28,634 nt of DNA from Fodinibius sp050117475 (lineage in GTDB: Bacteria > Bacteroidota > Rhodothermia > Balneolales > Balneolaceae). Made by a program: the position numbers and the translations under genes. Shown here one piece after another: positions 16,088 to 23,608 of the stretch; positions within the stretch are counted from its first letter, which is position 1, and each line of letters opens with the position of its first letter. The notes beneath the pieces were generated by a model. That model ran no database searches. It had not been told where the DNA came from and was given only the letters and a program-made list of their open reading frames with translations. The stretch is from assembly GCA_050117475.1 (NCBI GenBank), contig JASFMR010000046.1, forward strand, positions 1-28,634, read 5' to 3'.

Positions 16088-18109
16088 TTACAGAATCAAC
16101 AAACTTAAAACGATGATTACCCCGACAACGAGTGCCAGTGCATAACTGCTGGCAACACCAGTCTGGATATATCGGAAAACACTACCAAATAGCCGGACAA
16201 CCCCGCCAACGGTGTTGACAACTCCGTCCACTATCTTCATATCAAAACGGGCAAGACCCTTATCAGAAAAATTCACCAGCGGGTTAACCACAACACCTTC
16301 ATACAACTCGTCGAGGTTGTATTTCTCTTTCCAAGTCTGGTAGAGACCGCCAAACCGATTGGCAAATGCAGCATCGGATTCGACGATGGATCCACTTCCG
16401 TACATTCGGTAAGCAACATATAACCCACTAACGGCTAGAATAATCGAGATAAACATCAGGATCCATTCAGTGGAATGCGCCATTGTCATCTCAAAATCGG
16501 CGGTAACAGAATGCAACCACCCGTGTAAAAGATTCGTTTGTACTTCTTCGTGGCTAAAAACAGATCCCAGAAACTCCGGTATTCCCAACAGACCTCCAAT
16601 TGCAGCAAGGCCTCCCAGCGACCAAAGCGGGATGGTCATGGTCTTAGGACTTTCATGCAAAAACTTCTCAGCACCTGCGGCATCAGTAATTTTCCCGGGG
16701 AGCTTGAACTCACCGTTGAATGTGCCGAAGGTCAAACGGAACATATAGAAAGCCGTGAGAAAAGCTGTAACCATTCCAACACCCCAAAGAACAAAATACA
16801 ATGCCCCGGCATATTCACTGAAGCCGGCATTAAATGTAAAGGCTAGAATTTCATCCTTGGAAAAAAAACCGGCTAAAGGAGGAATGCCGGAAATAGCAAT
16901 TGTTGCAACCATGAATGTCTTATAAGTAGAGGGCATATATTTTTTCAGCCCGCCCATAAAACGCATATCCTGTGGATCAAAATGTACATGCTTACCCTCT
17001 TCGTGCAAACCGTGTTCAACATGCTCCATTGCATGGATAACCGAACCCGAACCCAGGAAGAGACATGCTTTAAAAAAAGCATGAGTCACTACATGAAACA
17101 TTGCCGCAGTAAAAGCACCGGATCCTAGGGCCAAAAACATGTACCCCAGCTGCGAGACCGTGGAATAGGCCAATACCCGTTTTATATCATTCTGGGTCAT
17201 GGCTATGGTCGCTGCGACTATCGCGGTCAAGGCTCCAATGGCAGCAATAATCATCATTACCTGGGGCGCCATAACAAACATAGGTGACATTCTGGATATT
17301 AAGTAAATACCCGAAGTTACCATCGTTGCAGCGTGAATAAGTGCCGAAACAGAGGTAGGTCCGGCCATAGCATCAGGCAACCAAACAAAAAGCGGAATCT
17401 GGGCACTCTTGCCGGTAGCTCCGATAAACATCAAGAGGCCAATCCAAAATTTTGCATCGGCCGGGATAGCATCAAGATTATGTAGAATTACCTCAAACCT
17501 GAGGCTTCCCACAAATTGGAAAGTCATAAACATCGCCACGAGAAAAGCGAAATCCCCCACACGATTGTAAAGAAAAGCTTTTTTTGCCGCATCAGACTTG
17601 TCCATGTCGGTATACCAGAATCCGATAAGCAGGTAAGAACAAAGGCCAACTCCCTCCCAACCAAGGAATAACAACAATAGGTTGTCGGCCATAACCAGGT
17701 TGAGCATGGCGAAAATGAATAAGTTCAGGAATGCAAAAAATTTCCAATATCCCTCGTCTTCCCACATGTAGCCAATGGAGTACAAATGGATTAGGAAACC
17801 GACCCCTGTCACTACAAGTATCATTACTATTGAAAGCTGATCGAGCTGATAGGCAATATTCACATGAAAACTGCCAACCTGTATCCAGGTAAACAGATCC
17901 GCTATAATGGCTTCCGACTCGTGCCCCATATTAATAAAAAAGTAAACCGCAATAACAAAAGGGATGAAAACAGCCAGATTTGATACTGTTCCTATCAACG
18001 CCTTCTTTTCACGAAAAGACTCGGAACTTAACCCAATAAGGCCATTAATAAGAAAGCCCAGAAAAGGGAGTAAAATGATCAGACTTGTAAGCGTAGTAGC
18101 AGAATCCAT
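16088..18109 (-). CDS. nuoL: NADH-quinone oxidoreductase subunit L
   Basis: 673 residues. It has the antiporter-like core plus the C-terminal amphipathic lateral helix and a final membrane helix (about 650-672) that clamps the other antiporter subunits. Conserved features are Glu152 in WEGVGLCSYLLIGFWYT, Lys234 in GATGKSAQIPLFVWLPDAM and PTSVSALIHAATMVTSGIYL (251-270). A His/Glu-rich loop (HAMEHVEHGLHEEGKHVHFD) lies in the middle of the protein. It is the first gene of the nuoL-nuoM-phhB-nuoN run and has its own promoter candidate, since the next gene upstream (nhaD) is on the other strand. Confidence 0.99.
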   Translation of the reverse strand: MDSATTLTSLIILLPFLGFLINGLIGLSSESFREKKALIGTVSNLAVFIPFVIAVYFFINMGHESEAIIADLFTWIQVGSFHVNIAYQLDQLSIVMILVVTGVGFLIHLYSIGYMWEDEGYWKFFAFLNLFIFAMLNLVMADNLLLLFLGWEGVGLCSYLLIGFWYTDMDKSDAAKKAFLYNRVGDFAFLVAMFMTFQFVGSLRFEVILHNLDAIPADAKFWIGLLMFIGATGKSAQIPLFVWLPDAMAGPTSVSALIHAATMVTSGIYLISRMSPMFVMAPQVMMIIAAIGALTAIVAATIAMTQNDIKRVLAYSTVSQLGYMFLALGSGAFTAAMFHVVTHAFFKACLFLGSGSVIHAMEHVEHGLHEEGKHVHFDPQDMRFMGGLKKYMPSTYKTFMVATIAISGIPPLAGFFSKDEILAFTFNAGFSEYAGALYFVLWGVGMVTAFLTAFYMFRLTFGTFNGEFKLPGKITDAAGAEKFLHESPKTMTIPLWSLGGLAAIGGLLGIPEFLGSVFSHEEVQTNLLHGWLHSVTADFEMTMAHSTEWILMFISIILAVSGLYVAYRMYGSGSIVESDAAFANRFGGLYQTWKEKYNLDELYEGVVVNPLVNFSDKGLARFDMKIVDGVVNTVGGVVRLFGSVFRYIQTGVASSYALALVVGVIIVLSLLIL

Positions 18110-18201
18110 TAAAAACGTTGTTTCAGATTTGTATCCTCACAAATTTCGGCTCAAAATTTAGCCAATCCCCGATGTTTTCCCAAGGGAAATTTCACACGTG
18201 G

Positions 18202-18209
18202 CAAAGATA
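18202..18209 (-). promoter_or_regulatory. Candidate -7 element for nuoL, with adjacent palindromes
   Basis: TATCTTTG on the minus strand is an exact TAnnTTTG match, about 93 bp before the nuoL start. The region at the expected -33 distance reads CTT rather than TTG, so this promoter may be weak or need an activator. Directly downstream are the palindrome CACGTG (18195-18200) and TTTCCCAAGGGAAA (18176-18189), both in the position of a repressor site or leader hairpin. Confidence 0.45.
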
Positions 18210-18279
18210 CAAAAAAGTCAGTGAAGGTAAAGAGTTTTATTGCAAATAAGCGGCTATTTTGGAGAGGCAATTGCTCGTG

Positions 18280-18329
18280 TTTAACAAAACACTGCTCAAT
18301 AAGAAAAAGCGGGGATGATTTTAACAAAA
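18280..18329. repeat. Direct repeats in the nuoL-nhaD divergent region
   Basis: TTTAACAAAA occurs at 18280-18289 and again at 18320-18329, 40 bp apart, close to four helical turns on the same face. The first copy overlaps a small hairpin GTGTTT-AACA-AAACAC (18277-18292). The 320-bp region 18110-18429 otherwise holds the nuoL promoter candidate and no gene. I could not pick a convincing nhaD promoter. Confidence 0.4.
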
Positions 18330-18429
18330 TTTACAAGCCCAGACTAAGATTAAATTTTAAAACTAACTGCCATCTTTTATTTTAAGCTTCAATTTCTTTT
18401 TGAATAGGAACTAATTAATTGGAGTTTAC

Positions 18430-19872
18430 GTGAAGTTGAAAAAGTTTTTGACAAAAGTAACGGCTTTTATTTTTTCATTTACATTATTATTTGTTTCCTC
18501 CCCTGTTTATGCAGCGGCCGAGGGTGCAGCTCATGAATTTGACGGCGGGGCACTGAGCATTTGGTGGGTTTTGCCATTTGCCGGCATTCTGCTTTCTATT
18601 GCAATTATCCCACTCCTAGCGCCCGATTTCTGGCATCATCACTTTGGAAAGGTCTCGGCGTTCTGGGCATTGACAACTATAGTCCCGATGTTTACCAGCT
18701 TTGGCCTGGAAACCACTTTGTATGAAGTTTTGGAAGTTTATCTTCATGAATACCTTCCTTTTATTATCCTGCTTTTTGCACTATTTACGATTTCAGGAGG
18801 GATTCGAATCAAGGGATACCTCAAAGGTACGCCGGAAGTCAATACTCTTTTCCTGATTATCGGCACTTTCCTGGCTAGTTGGATGGGTACAACGGGGGCA
18901 GCCATGCTTTTAATCCGCCCTCTCTTGCGAGCCAACAAAGAACGCAAAAAGAAAGTCCACCTTGTCGTATTTTTCATCTTTTTGGTAGCAAATGTAGGAG
19001 GCTCCCTCACCCCTCTCGGCGACCCTCCCCTTTTTCTGGGATTCTTGCAGGGCGTTCACTTTTTCTGGACAACCACAAACATCTTTTGGGAGATGAGTTT
19101 CGTAGTTGTCATTCTGCTTTCTATCTACTATGCCTGGGATAAATACCTGTATACTCATGAGGATATCCCCGAAGTTGCTAAGGAAGATCGTATACCCTTG
19201 GGTATCGAAGGAGGATTTAACTTTATCCTATTGGCGGGTGTCCCTCTTGCAGTACTTTTTTCTGGTATTTACCACTTGGGAGAAGTAACGATTTATGGCA
19301 TTCCGATTACAATTCAACATCTTATTCGCGATGTGGCTCTTTTAGTGCTCTCATGGTTAAGCTGGCATTTTACTTCAAAAGAGAGCCGTGCCGCCAATGG
19401 ATTTACCTGGTTCCCCATACAGGAAGTCGGCAAGCTCTTCGCAGGAATTTTTATTACGATTATTGCTCCTATTGCCATGCTTAAGGCAGGGAAAGAAGGG
19501 GAAGGCGCACTCCAGTTCATCAGTCATGCCGTTTTTCATGCCAATGGAGATCCCAATAACCACATGTTTTTCTGGATGACCGGTACATTATCCGCTTTCC
19601 TGGATAATGCCCCGACATACCTGGTATTCTTTAATGCTGCGGGCGGCCATGCTCCAACTCTTATGACGGAACTATCGCATACGTTGCGAGCAATCTCAAC
19701 AGGAGCTGTATTCTTTGGTGCTATTACTTATATAGGGAATGCCCCCAACTTTATGGTAAAGTCAATAGCGGAAACTTCCGGAGTGGATATGCCCAGCTTT
19801 GGCGGATATATGCTCTGGTCAGTGGGTATCCTGGTTCCAACCTATTTATTGGTAACCTGGTTATTTATATAA
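18430..19872 (+). CDS. nhaD: NhaD-type Na+/H+ antiporter
   Basis: 480 residues of the ArsB/NhaD ion-transporter superfamily, with about twelve membrane segments behind a cleavable-looking N-terminal signal (cut near residue 28, SSPVYAAA). Conserved loops are NVGGSLTPLGDPPLFLGFL (188-206), SAFLDNAPTYLVF (388-400) and TYIGNAPNFMVKSIAE (433-448); the acidic residues in the first two (Asp198 and Asp392) are likely ion-binding. It should exchange cytoplasmic Na+ (or Li+) for external H+. The start is GTG, chosen because GGAG lies 5 nt upstream and the frame gives the signal peptide directly. It is antiparallel to the nuo genes on both sides and ends at its own terminator. A citrate or arsenite carrier is less likely given the context. 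Confidence 0.9.
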   Translation: MKLKKFLTKVTAFIFSFTLLFVSSPVYAAAEGAAHEFDGGALSIWWVLPFAGILLSIAIIPLLAPDFWHHHFGKVSAFWALTTIVPMFTSFGLETTLYEVLEVYLHEYLPFIILLFALFTISGGIRIKGYLKGTPEVNTLFLIIGTFLASWMGTTGAAMLLIRPLLRANKERKKKVHLVVFFIFLVANVGGSLTPLGDPPLFLGFLQGVHFFWTTTNIFWEMSFVVVILLSIYYAWDKYLYTHEDIPEVAKEDRIPLGIEGGFNFILLAGVPLAVLFSGIYHLGEVTIYGIPITIQHLIRDVALLVLSWLSWHFTSKESRAANGFTWFPIQEVGKLFAGIFITIIAPIAMLKAGKEGEGALQFISHAVFHANGDPNNHMFFWMTGTLSAFLDNAPTYLVFFNAAGGHAPTLMTELSHTLRAISTGAVFFGAITYIGNAPNFMVKSIAETSGVDMPSFGGYMLWSVGILVPTYLLVTWLFI

Positions 19873-19900
19873 GTTATTTACTAACGACTAATGATTTTTG

Positions 19901-19940
19901 GCTCAAGGGTTCAGACCCGTTCTGTTCTCTTGAGCTTTTT
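19901..19940 (+). terminator. Intrinsic terminator of nhaD
   Basis: GCTCAAG (19901-19907) pairs perfectly with CTTGAGC (19929-19935) and is followed by five Ts. A smaller inner stem CAGA/TCTG lies within the loop. It begins 28 bp after the nhaD stop. Confidence 0.75.
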
Positions 19941-19964
19941 CTCAGAGGTATTCCTATCTCTGAG
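19941..19964. repeat. Second hairpin directly after the nhaD terminator
   Basis: CTCAGAGGTA (19941-19950) and TATCTCTGAG (19955-19964) form a 10-position stem with one G-T pair and a TTCC loop. No T-run follows on either strand, so it is not itself an intrinsic terminator; it may stabilise the nhaD mRNA end. Confidence 0.5.
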
Positions 19965-20241
19965 AGTCTATTAAAAGAGGGCCGCATGGGAAATAGGATA
20001 TTACAAGCTCAGTATAGCTTTATGCCCGATATTCGCCTCTCAGCCCCGTAATGACTTGTATAGCCTCTGCTAATACAATGAATTATCAGCAATCTTATAT
20101 CCCAATCGGCTGAAAATTATAAAAGCTTACTCTGGTATCGGCATTTCGGGCAATTAAATCCTGAGAAGCCCCGCCAAGATCTGTTCTGCCATTCCGGCTA
20201 TGCTTGGAAAAAAGGTTTTTTATGGTAGCCTGAGCATCTTC
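19965..20241. other. Gene-free stretch between nhaD and nuoK
   Basis: About 280 bp with no credible coding frame, RNA gene or repeat that I can recognise. It separates two converging transcription units, each ending in its own terminator. A 64-codon open frame on the minus strand (20095-20289) runs through the nuoK terminator and is not a gene. Confidence 0.6.
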
Positions 20242-20274
20242 AAAAAAAAGGCGACCCCCTGAACGAGACCGCCT
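20242..20274 (-). terminator. Intrinsic terminator of nuoJ-nuoK
   Basis: On the minus strand AGGCGGTCTC pairs with GGGGTCGCCT (10 positions, three G-T pairs) around a GTTCAG loop, followed by a run of seven or eight Ts. It begins 26 bp after the nuoK stop. It shows that nuoJK is not cotranscribed with nuoLMN. Confidence 0.85.
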
Positions 20275-20300
20275 CACTAAAAAGTTCAATTGATCAGTGA

Positions 20301-20603
20301 TTACCAGCGCATAAGATTGATTTTACTAATATCCACTGAGAGATTATTTCTAAAAATAGCGATGATAATTGCCAGACCGACTACTGCTTCAGCCGCGGCA
20401 ACGGCAAGCGAAAAGAATACCAATACCTGTCCATCCACGTTGCCATAATGGGAGCTGAAAGAAAGCAGACTCAAGTTAACAGCATTCAGCATCAACTCAA
20501 CGCACATAAAAATCACAATAGCATTTTTACGGATCAAAACGCCAATTATCCCAATACAAAACAATAAAGCACTAAGTGCTAAAAACCAGTCTATACTAAT
20601 CAT
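20301..20603 (-). CDS. nuoK: NADH-quinone oxidoreductase subunit K
   Basis: 100 residues, exactly the usual size, with three membrane helices. The two buried glutamates essential for proton transfer lie at Glu36 (MCVELMLNAVNL) and Glu72 (VAAAEAVVGLAIIIAIFR), the same positions as in the E. coli subunit. The ATG overlaps the end of nuoJ by 8 bp, indicating translational coupling. It is the last gene of its transcript, which ends at a strong terminator. Confidence 0.99.
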   Translation of the reverse strand: MISIDWFLALSALLFCIGIIGVLIRKNAIVIFMCVELMLNAVNLSLLSFSSHYGNVDGQVLVFFSLAVAAAEAVVGLAIIIAIFRNNLSVDISKINLMRW

Positions 20604-21117
20604 TTTCAGTTTCCGTCCTTACTTTATGTTGTGCTACGATTATCGCACCTACGACAGCGGCCGTCAGCAAGATAGCCGTAAGTTCAAAAGGCAACAGATA
20701 TTTAGTAAACAATACATCGCCGACAGCTTCAACAGTACCTACCTGTGTCATTTGGGGAGAAACTGTTGGCAGCGTGTCTGAAAAACTTCCAAGGCTGTAC
20801 AAAATTTGTGAAAAAACTCCGACTCCCAATATAAAAGCCACAAAATACTTAACCCTTATCGTATCAAAGAGGCTTTCTTCGGCATCCAGATTCAACAGCA
20901 TAATCACAAACAAAAACAACACCATTATGGCACCTGCGTACACCAATACCTGGATGATTGCCAAAAATTGTGCTTTAAGCAACAAATAGACGCCGGCCAG
21001 GGCAACCATATTAAGAACTAAAAATAAAGCACTGTTAACGGTATTCTTGCTAATCACCATGGCCAGTGCAGAAGCAACAGCTAAAACCGCCAGGAAAATG
21101 AATAAAAAAGTTATCAT
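20596..21117 (-). CDS. nuoJ: NADH-quinone oxidoreductase subunit J
   Basis: 173 residues with five membrane helices. The NuoJ pattern is clear: the N-terminal pair of helices, then FLAIIQVLVYAGAIMVLFLFVIMLL (about 51-75), which carries the pi-bulge region of helix 3 that controls the water channel between quinone site and pump modules. A periplasmic loop (about 112-140) is less conserved. The gene follows uppP by 84 bp with its own Bacteroidota-type promoter, so it is the first gene of a short nuoJ-nuoK unit. No nuoH or nuoI precedes it, so the other complex I genes must lie elsewhere. Confidence 0.98.
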   Translation of the reverse strand: MITFLFIFLAVLAVASALAMVISKNTVNSALFLVLNMVALAGVYLLLKAQFLAIIQVLVYAGAIMVLFLFVIMLLNLDAEESLFDTIRVKYFVAFILGVGVFSQILYSLGSFSDTLPTVSPQMTQVGTVEAVGDVLFTKYLLPFELTAILLTAAVVGAIIVAQHKVRTETEND

Positions 21118-21142
21118 ATCAATTTATTTATTTTGGTGGCTT

Positions 21143-21173
21143 CAAAGGTAGAGAAATTTAAAAACGGCATCAA
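21143..21173 (-). promoter_or_regulatory. Candidate Bacteroidota-type promoter of nuoJ-nuoK
   Basis: Minus strand: TTG (21171-21173), 20 bp, then TACCTTTG (21143-21150), an exact TAnnTTTG element. It predicts a leader of about 20 nt before the nuoJ ATG. The arrangement is the same as at rpsF. Confidence 0.65.
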
Positions 21174-21201
21174 CACTATTTACGGTTTTTACGCTTAAAA
21201 A

Positions 21202-22023
21202 TTAGAAAACCCCGAAATATAAAATTCCAAAAATGCCCAACGCCCAGCAATACCATGCAAATGGATAAATTCCCCTAGTCCGCAACATGATAATTAAATA
21301 TTTCAGCGCAAAATAGCCGGAAATAAATGAAGTCAAAAATCCCACCAGTAGGTCCCAGAACTCGCTCATAGGGATACCGGCTTCAATCATTGATTTCGTC
21401 TCCAGGAGCATGGCGCCAGCAATTACCGGTATAACCATTAGAAAGGAAAAATTGGCTACATCCTCTCTTTTAATACCAAGGAAAAGTCCAAGAGAAATGG
21501 TAGATCCCGAACGACTGATGCCGGGTAAAACAGCAAACGCCTGGGCAACACCAATACCGAATGCACTTGTCGGTTTTAAATTATGCGGAAATTGGTCGCG
21601 AAATCGGGTGCTAAATAAAATGGCACCTGTAACCAGCAGCATGATCGAAACCATAAAAGGATTCAGGAACGCATCCTCAATCATATCCTTCATCGTAAGT
21701 CCCACTATCAAAGCAGGGATCATGCTTAACAAAATAAAACCGGTAAGTTTGATGTTACTATCATTGGTAACCCGGGTTGAGAATTCCCCCGGATGTAACG
21801 ACAGTTGCCAAAGTGAATTTAAAATATCGGCAATTTCCCTTCGATAGTAGACCAATATACTGCAAAGGGTTCCAAAATGGACGACAACTTCAAATGTAAT
21901 ACTTTTATCAATTTTGCCACCTAATAAAGCTTCGCCTAAAACAAGGTGACCAGAACTGCTGATAGGTAAGAATTCTGTCAACCCTTGAATCAAGCCTAAT
22001 AAAAAAGAATGTATGATTTCCAT
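21202..22023 (-). CDS. uppP: Undecaprenyl-diphosphate phosphatase
   Basis: 273 residues, normal for the UppP/BacA family, with seven or eight membrane helices. It removes a phosphate from undecaprenyl diphosphate so that the lipid carrier can be reused for peptidoglycan and polysaccharide export; it also gives bacitracin tolerance. Both active-site motifs are intact: QGLTEFLPISSSGH (13-26, Glu17 and His26) and PGISRSGST (167-175, Arg171). It is divergent from moxR across an 83-bp gap and is followed by nuoJ on the same strand, which has its own promoter. No clear promoter or Shine-Dalgarno motif could be picked for uppP itself. Confidence 0.98.
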   Translation of the reverse strand: MEIIHSFLLGLIQGLTEFLPISSSGHLVLGEALLGGKIDKSITFEVVVHFGTLCSILVYYRREIADILNSLWQLSLHPGEFSTRVTNDSNIKLTGFILLSMIPALIVGLTMKDMIEDAFLNPFMVSIMLLVTGAILFSTRFRDQFPHNLKPTSAFGIGVAQAFAVLPGISRSGSTISLGLFLGIKREDVANFSFLMVIPVIAGAMLLETKSMIEAGIPMSEFWDLLVGFLTSFISGYFALKYLIIMLRTRGIYPFAWYCWALGIFGILYFGVF

Positions 22024-22106
22024 TTATTAACTTTAGATTTTTTGGATTTTCTCCGCAGGAAAATAGTTATTACACAATCAAATTCTAAATCAATAATTAA
22101 TTTGCT

Positions 22107-23114
22107 ATGCCAACTACCTCAACGTCCGTAGATATGCAACAGCTGGGCGAGAAAATTGAAGGATCCAGCGCTTTTATTGAAGATATTTATAATGAACTAG
22201 ATAAAGTTATCGTCGGTCAGCGTTATATGATTGACCGGTTGTTGGTTGGGCTTTTGGCCGACGGGCATGTTTTGCTGGAGGGGGTGCCCGGATTGGCTAA
22301 AACACTCACCGTTTCTTCACTGGCTAAAGTCATCGACACAAAATTCCAGCGGTTACAATTTACCCCTGATCTGTTGCCCGCTGACCTTATAGGTACCTTG
22401 ATTTATAACCAGAAAGAAGCCGAATTCGCCGTTAAAAAAGGGCCAATATTTGCTAATATCATTCTTGCGGATGAAATTAACCGGTCGCCCGCCAAGGTAC
22501 AAAGTGCCCTGCTTGAAGCCATGCAGGAAAAGCAAGTGACTATTGGAGAAACGACTTTCGCACTAGACGAACCGTTTCTGGCTCTTGCAACTCAAAACCC
22601 TGTCGAGCAAGAAGGTACGTATCCCCTCCCCGAAGCACAGGTTGATCGTTTCATGATGAAGATCAAAATTGATTATCCTAACGAAAAGGAAGAGCTCGAA
22701 ATCATGCGGCGAATGGCGCAAACCGGTAAAAAAGAACAGTTGAAGCCGGTGATTACCGTGAACAAAGTACTGGAAGCGCGCAAAGTCATCAATGAAATTT
22801 ATATCGACGAGAAGGTTGAGCAATATATCATTGATCTGGTTTTTGCCACCAGAGCCCCGGAGAATTATAATATGGAGGACCTTTCAGAACTTATCAATTT
22901 TGGGGCCTCACCCCGTGCTTCCATCAATCTGAACCTGGCAGCCAGGGCGCATGCCTTTATGGAACATCGTGCTTATGTCACTCCCGAGGATGTGCGAATA
23001 ATTGCTATGGATGTTTTGCGGCACAGAATAATCCCTACCTTTGAGGCTGAGGCCGAAAATATAACTTCCGAAGACCTGATTAATAAGATAATGTCTACAG
23101 TTCAGGTACCGTAA
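22107..23114 (+). CDS. MoxR-family AAA+ ATPase
   Basis: 335 residues. Walker A GVPGLAKT (59-66), Walker B IILADEINR (118-126) and the family stretch ATQNPVEQEGTYPLPEAQVD (161-180) with sensor 1 are all intact, followed by the AAA lid domain. MoxR ATPases act as chaperones in assembling or activating partner complexes, usually with a von Willebrand factor A (metal-binding) protein encoded next door. Here no DUF58 or VWA-domain gene follows; instead the gene is followed by a long inverted repeat and a small unrelated gene, so it appears as a single-gene unit. Its partner, if any, must be elsewhere. No Shine-Dalgarno motif precedes the start. Confidence 0.96.
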   Translation: MPTTSTSVDMQQLGEKIEGSSAFIEDIYNELDKVIVGQRYMIDRLLVGLLADGHVLLEGVPGLAKTLTVSSLAKVIDTKFQRLQFTPDLLPADLIGTLIYNQKEAEFAVKKGPIFANIILADEINRSPAKVQSALLEAMQEKQVTIGETTFALDEPFLALATQNPVEQEGTYPLPEAQVDRFMMKIKIDYPNEKEELEIMRRMAQTGKKEQLKPVITVNKVLEARKVINEIYIDEKVEQYIIDLVFATRAPENYNMEDLSELINFGASPRASINLNLAARAHAFMEHRAYVTPEDVRIIAMDVLRHRIIPTFEAEAENITSEDLINKIMSTVQVP

Positions 23115-23128
23115 TCCAAGCGCAATAT

Positions 23129-23196
23129 AACATGCAGGGTTTTCTATTTTAATATCCATTCCATGGAACTTTTTACATTAGAAAACCCTGCATGTT
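23129..23196. repeat. Perfect 18-bp inverted repeat after moxR
   Basis: AACATGCAGGGTTTTCTA (23129-23146) is exactly complementary to 23179-23196, with a 32-bp loop that itself holds the palindrome TTCCATGGAA (23159-23168). It starts 14 bp after the moxR stop. No T-run follows on the plus strand, so it is not a standard intrinsic terminator. A near-palindrome (TCAAATTATTAATTTGA, 23203-23219) lies just downstream. It could be a large 3'-end stabilising hairpin, a protein-binding cruciform or a remnant of a non-autonomous element. Confidence 0.75.
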
Positions 23197-23215
23197 CATT
23201 TGTCAAATTATTAAT

Positions 23216-23246
23216 TTGAAACTTTAGTCGGGGCTTTCTTTCTTTG
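23216..23246 (+). promoter_or_regulatory. Candidate promoter of the 84-residue gene
   Basis: TTTG ending at 23218, 20 bp, then TTTCTTTG (23239-23246), one base off TAnnTTTG. It predicts a leader of about 23 nt. Confidence 0.5.
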
Positions 23247-23275
23247 TAATAACTAATTTAATTAATCCACTTTGT

Positions 23276-23530
23276 ATGAAAATAAATTTTGTTCCAAGGT
23301 CGGATATCAAGATCTCCAAGAAAAGCTCTTCCAAATACAAGCCTCTGCTAGATGCGATTCAGAAGTTAAAACCCGGTGGAAAAGCACTAGAAGTTGCATA
23401 TGGGGACAAAACAGAACTGAATTCAATGCGCAATGTGGTATATAGCCACAATCGTGACACCGGTGACAATATAAAAAGCAGCAAACACCCCAAAAATAAA
23501 GTTGTCTTTTTCTATAAAGAAGAAGTATAG
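23276..23530 (+). CDS. Small basic hypothetical protein
   Basis: 84 residues with no signal peptide or membrane helix. I do not recognise the family. The first 35 residues are Lys-rich (SDIKISKKSSSKYKPLLDAI), and the remainder alternates polar and hydrophobic residues (KVVFFYKEEV at the end), with an Asn/Arg-containing stretch NSMRNVVYSHNRDTG in the middle that could bind nucleic acid. Support for a real gene: an own promoter candidate with correct spacing, an ATG about 23 nt downstream of the predicted start of transcription, a perfect terminator 24 bp after the stop, and codon use like the neighbours. It converges on rpsA. Function unknown; a cytoplasmic nucleic-acid-binding role is only a guess. 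Confidence 0.75.
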   Translation: MKINFVPRSDIKISKKSSSKYKPLLDAIQKLKPGGKALEVAYGDKTELNSMRNVVYSHNRDTGDNIKSSKHPKNKVVFFYKEEV

Positions 23531-23553
23531 CCAGGATATTTTTTTAAAAATAA

Positions 23554-23585
23554 AAAAGGCTCAGAGTTCAACGTCTGAGCCTTTT
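23554..23585. terminator. Bidirectional intrinsic terminator between the 84-residue gene and rpsA
   Basis: AAAAGGCTCAGA (23554-23565) pairs perfectly with TCTGAGCCTTTT (23574-23585) around an 8-nt loop. T-runs on both strands let it serve the plus-strand small gene and the minus-strand rpsA. Confidence 0.92.
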
Positions 23586-23608
23586 CTTTTAAAATAAGAA
23601 CGAGCAAA

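Noticed and set aside
20095..20289. 64-codon open frame on the minus strand after nuoK
   Set aside because: It begins inside the nuoK terminator, has no ribosome-binding site or family features, and is likely chance.
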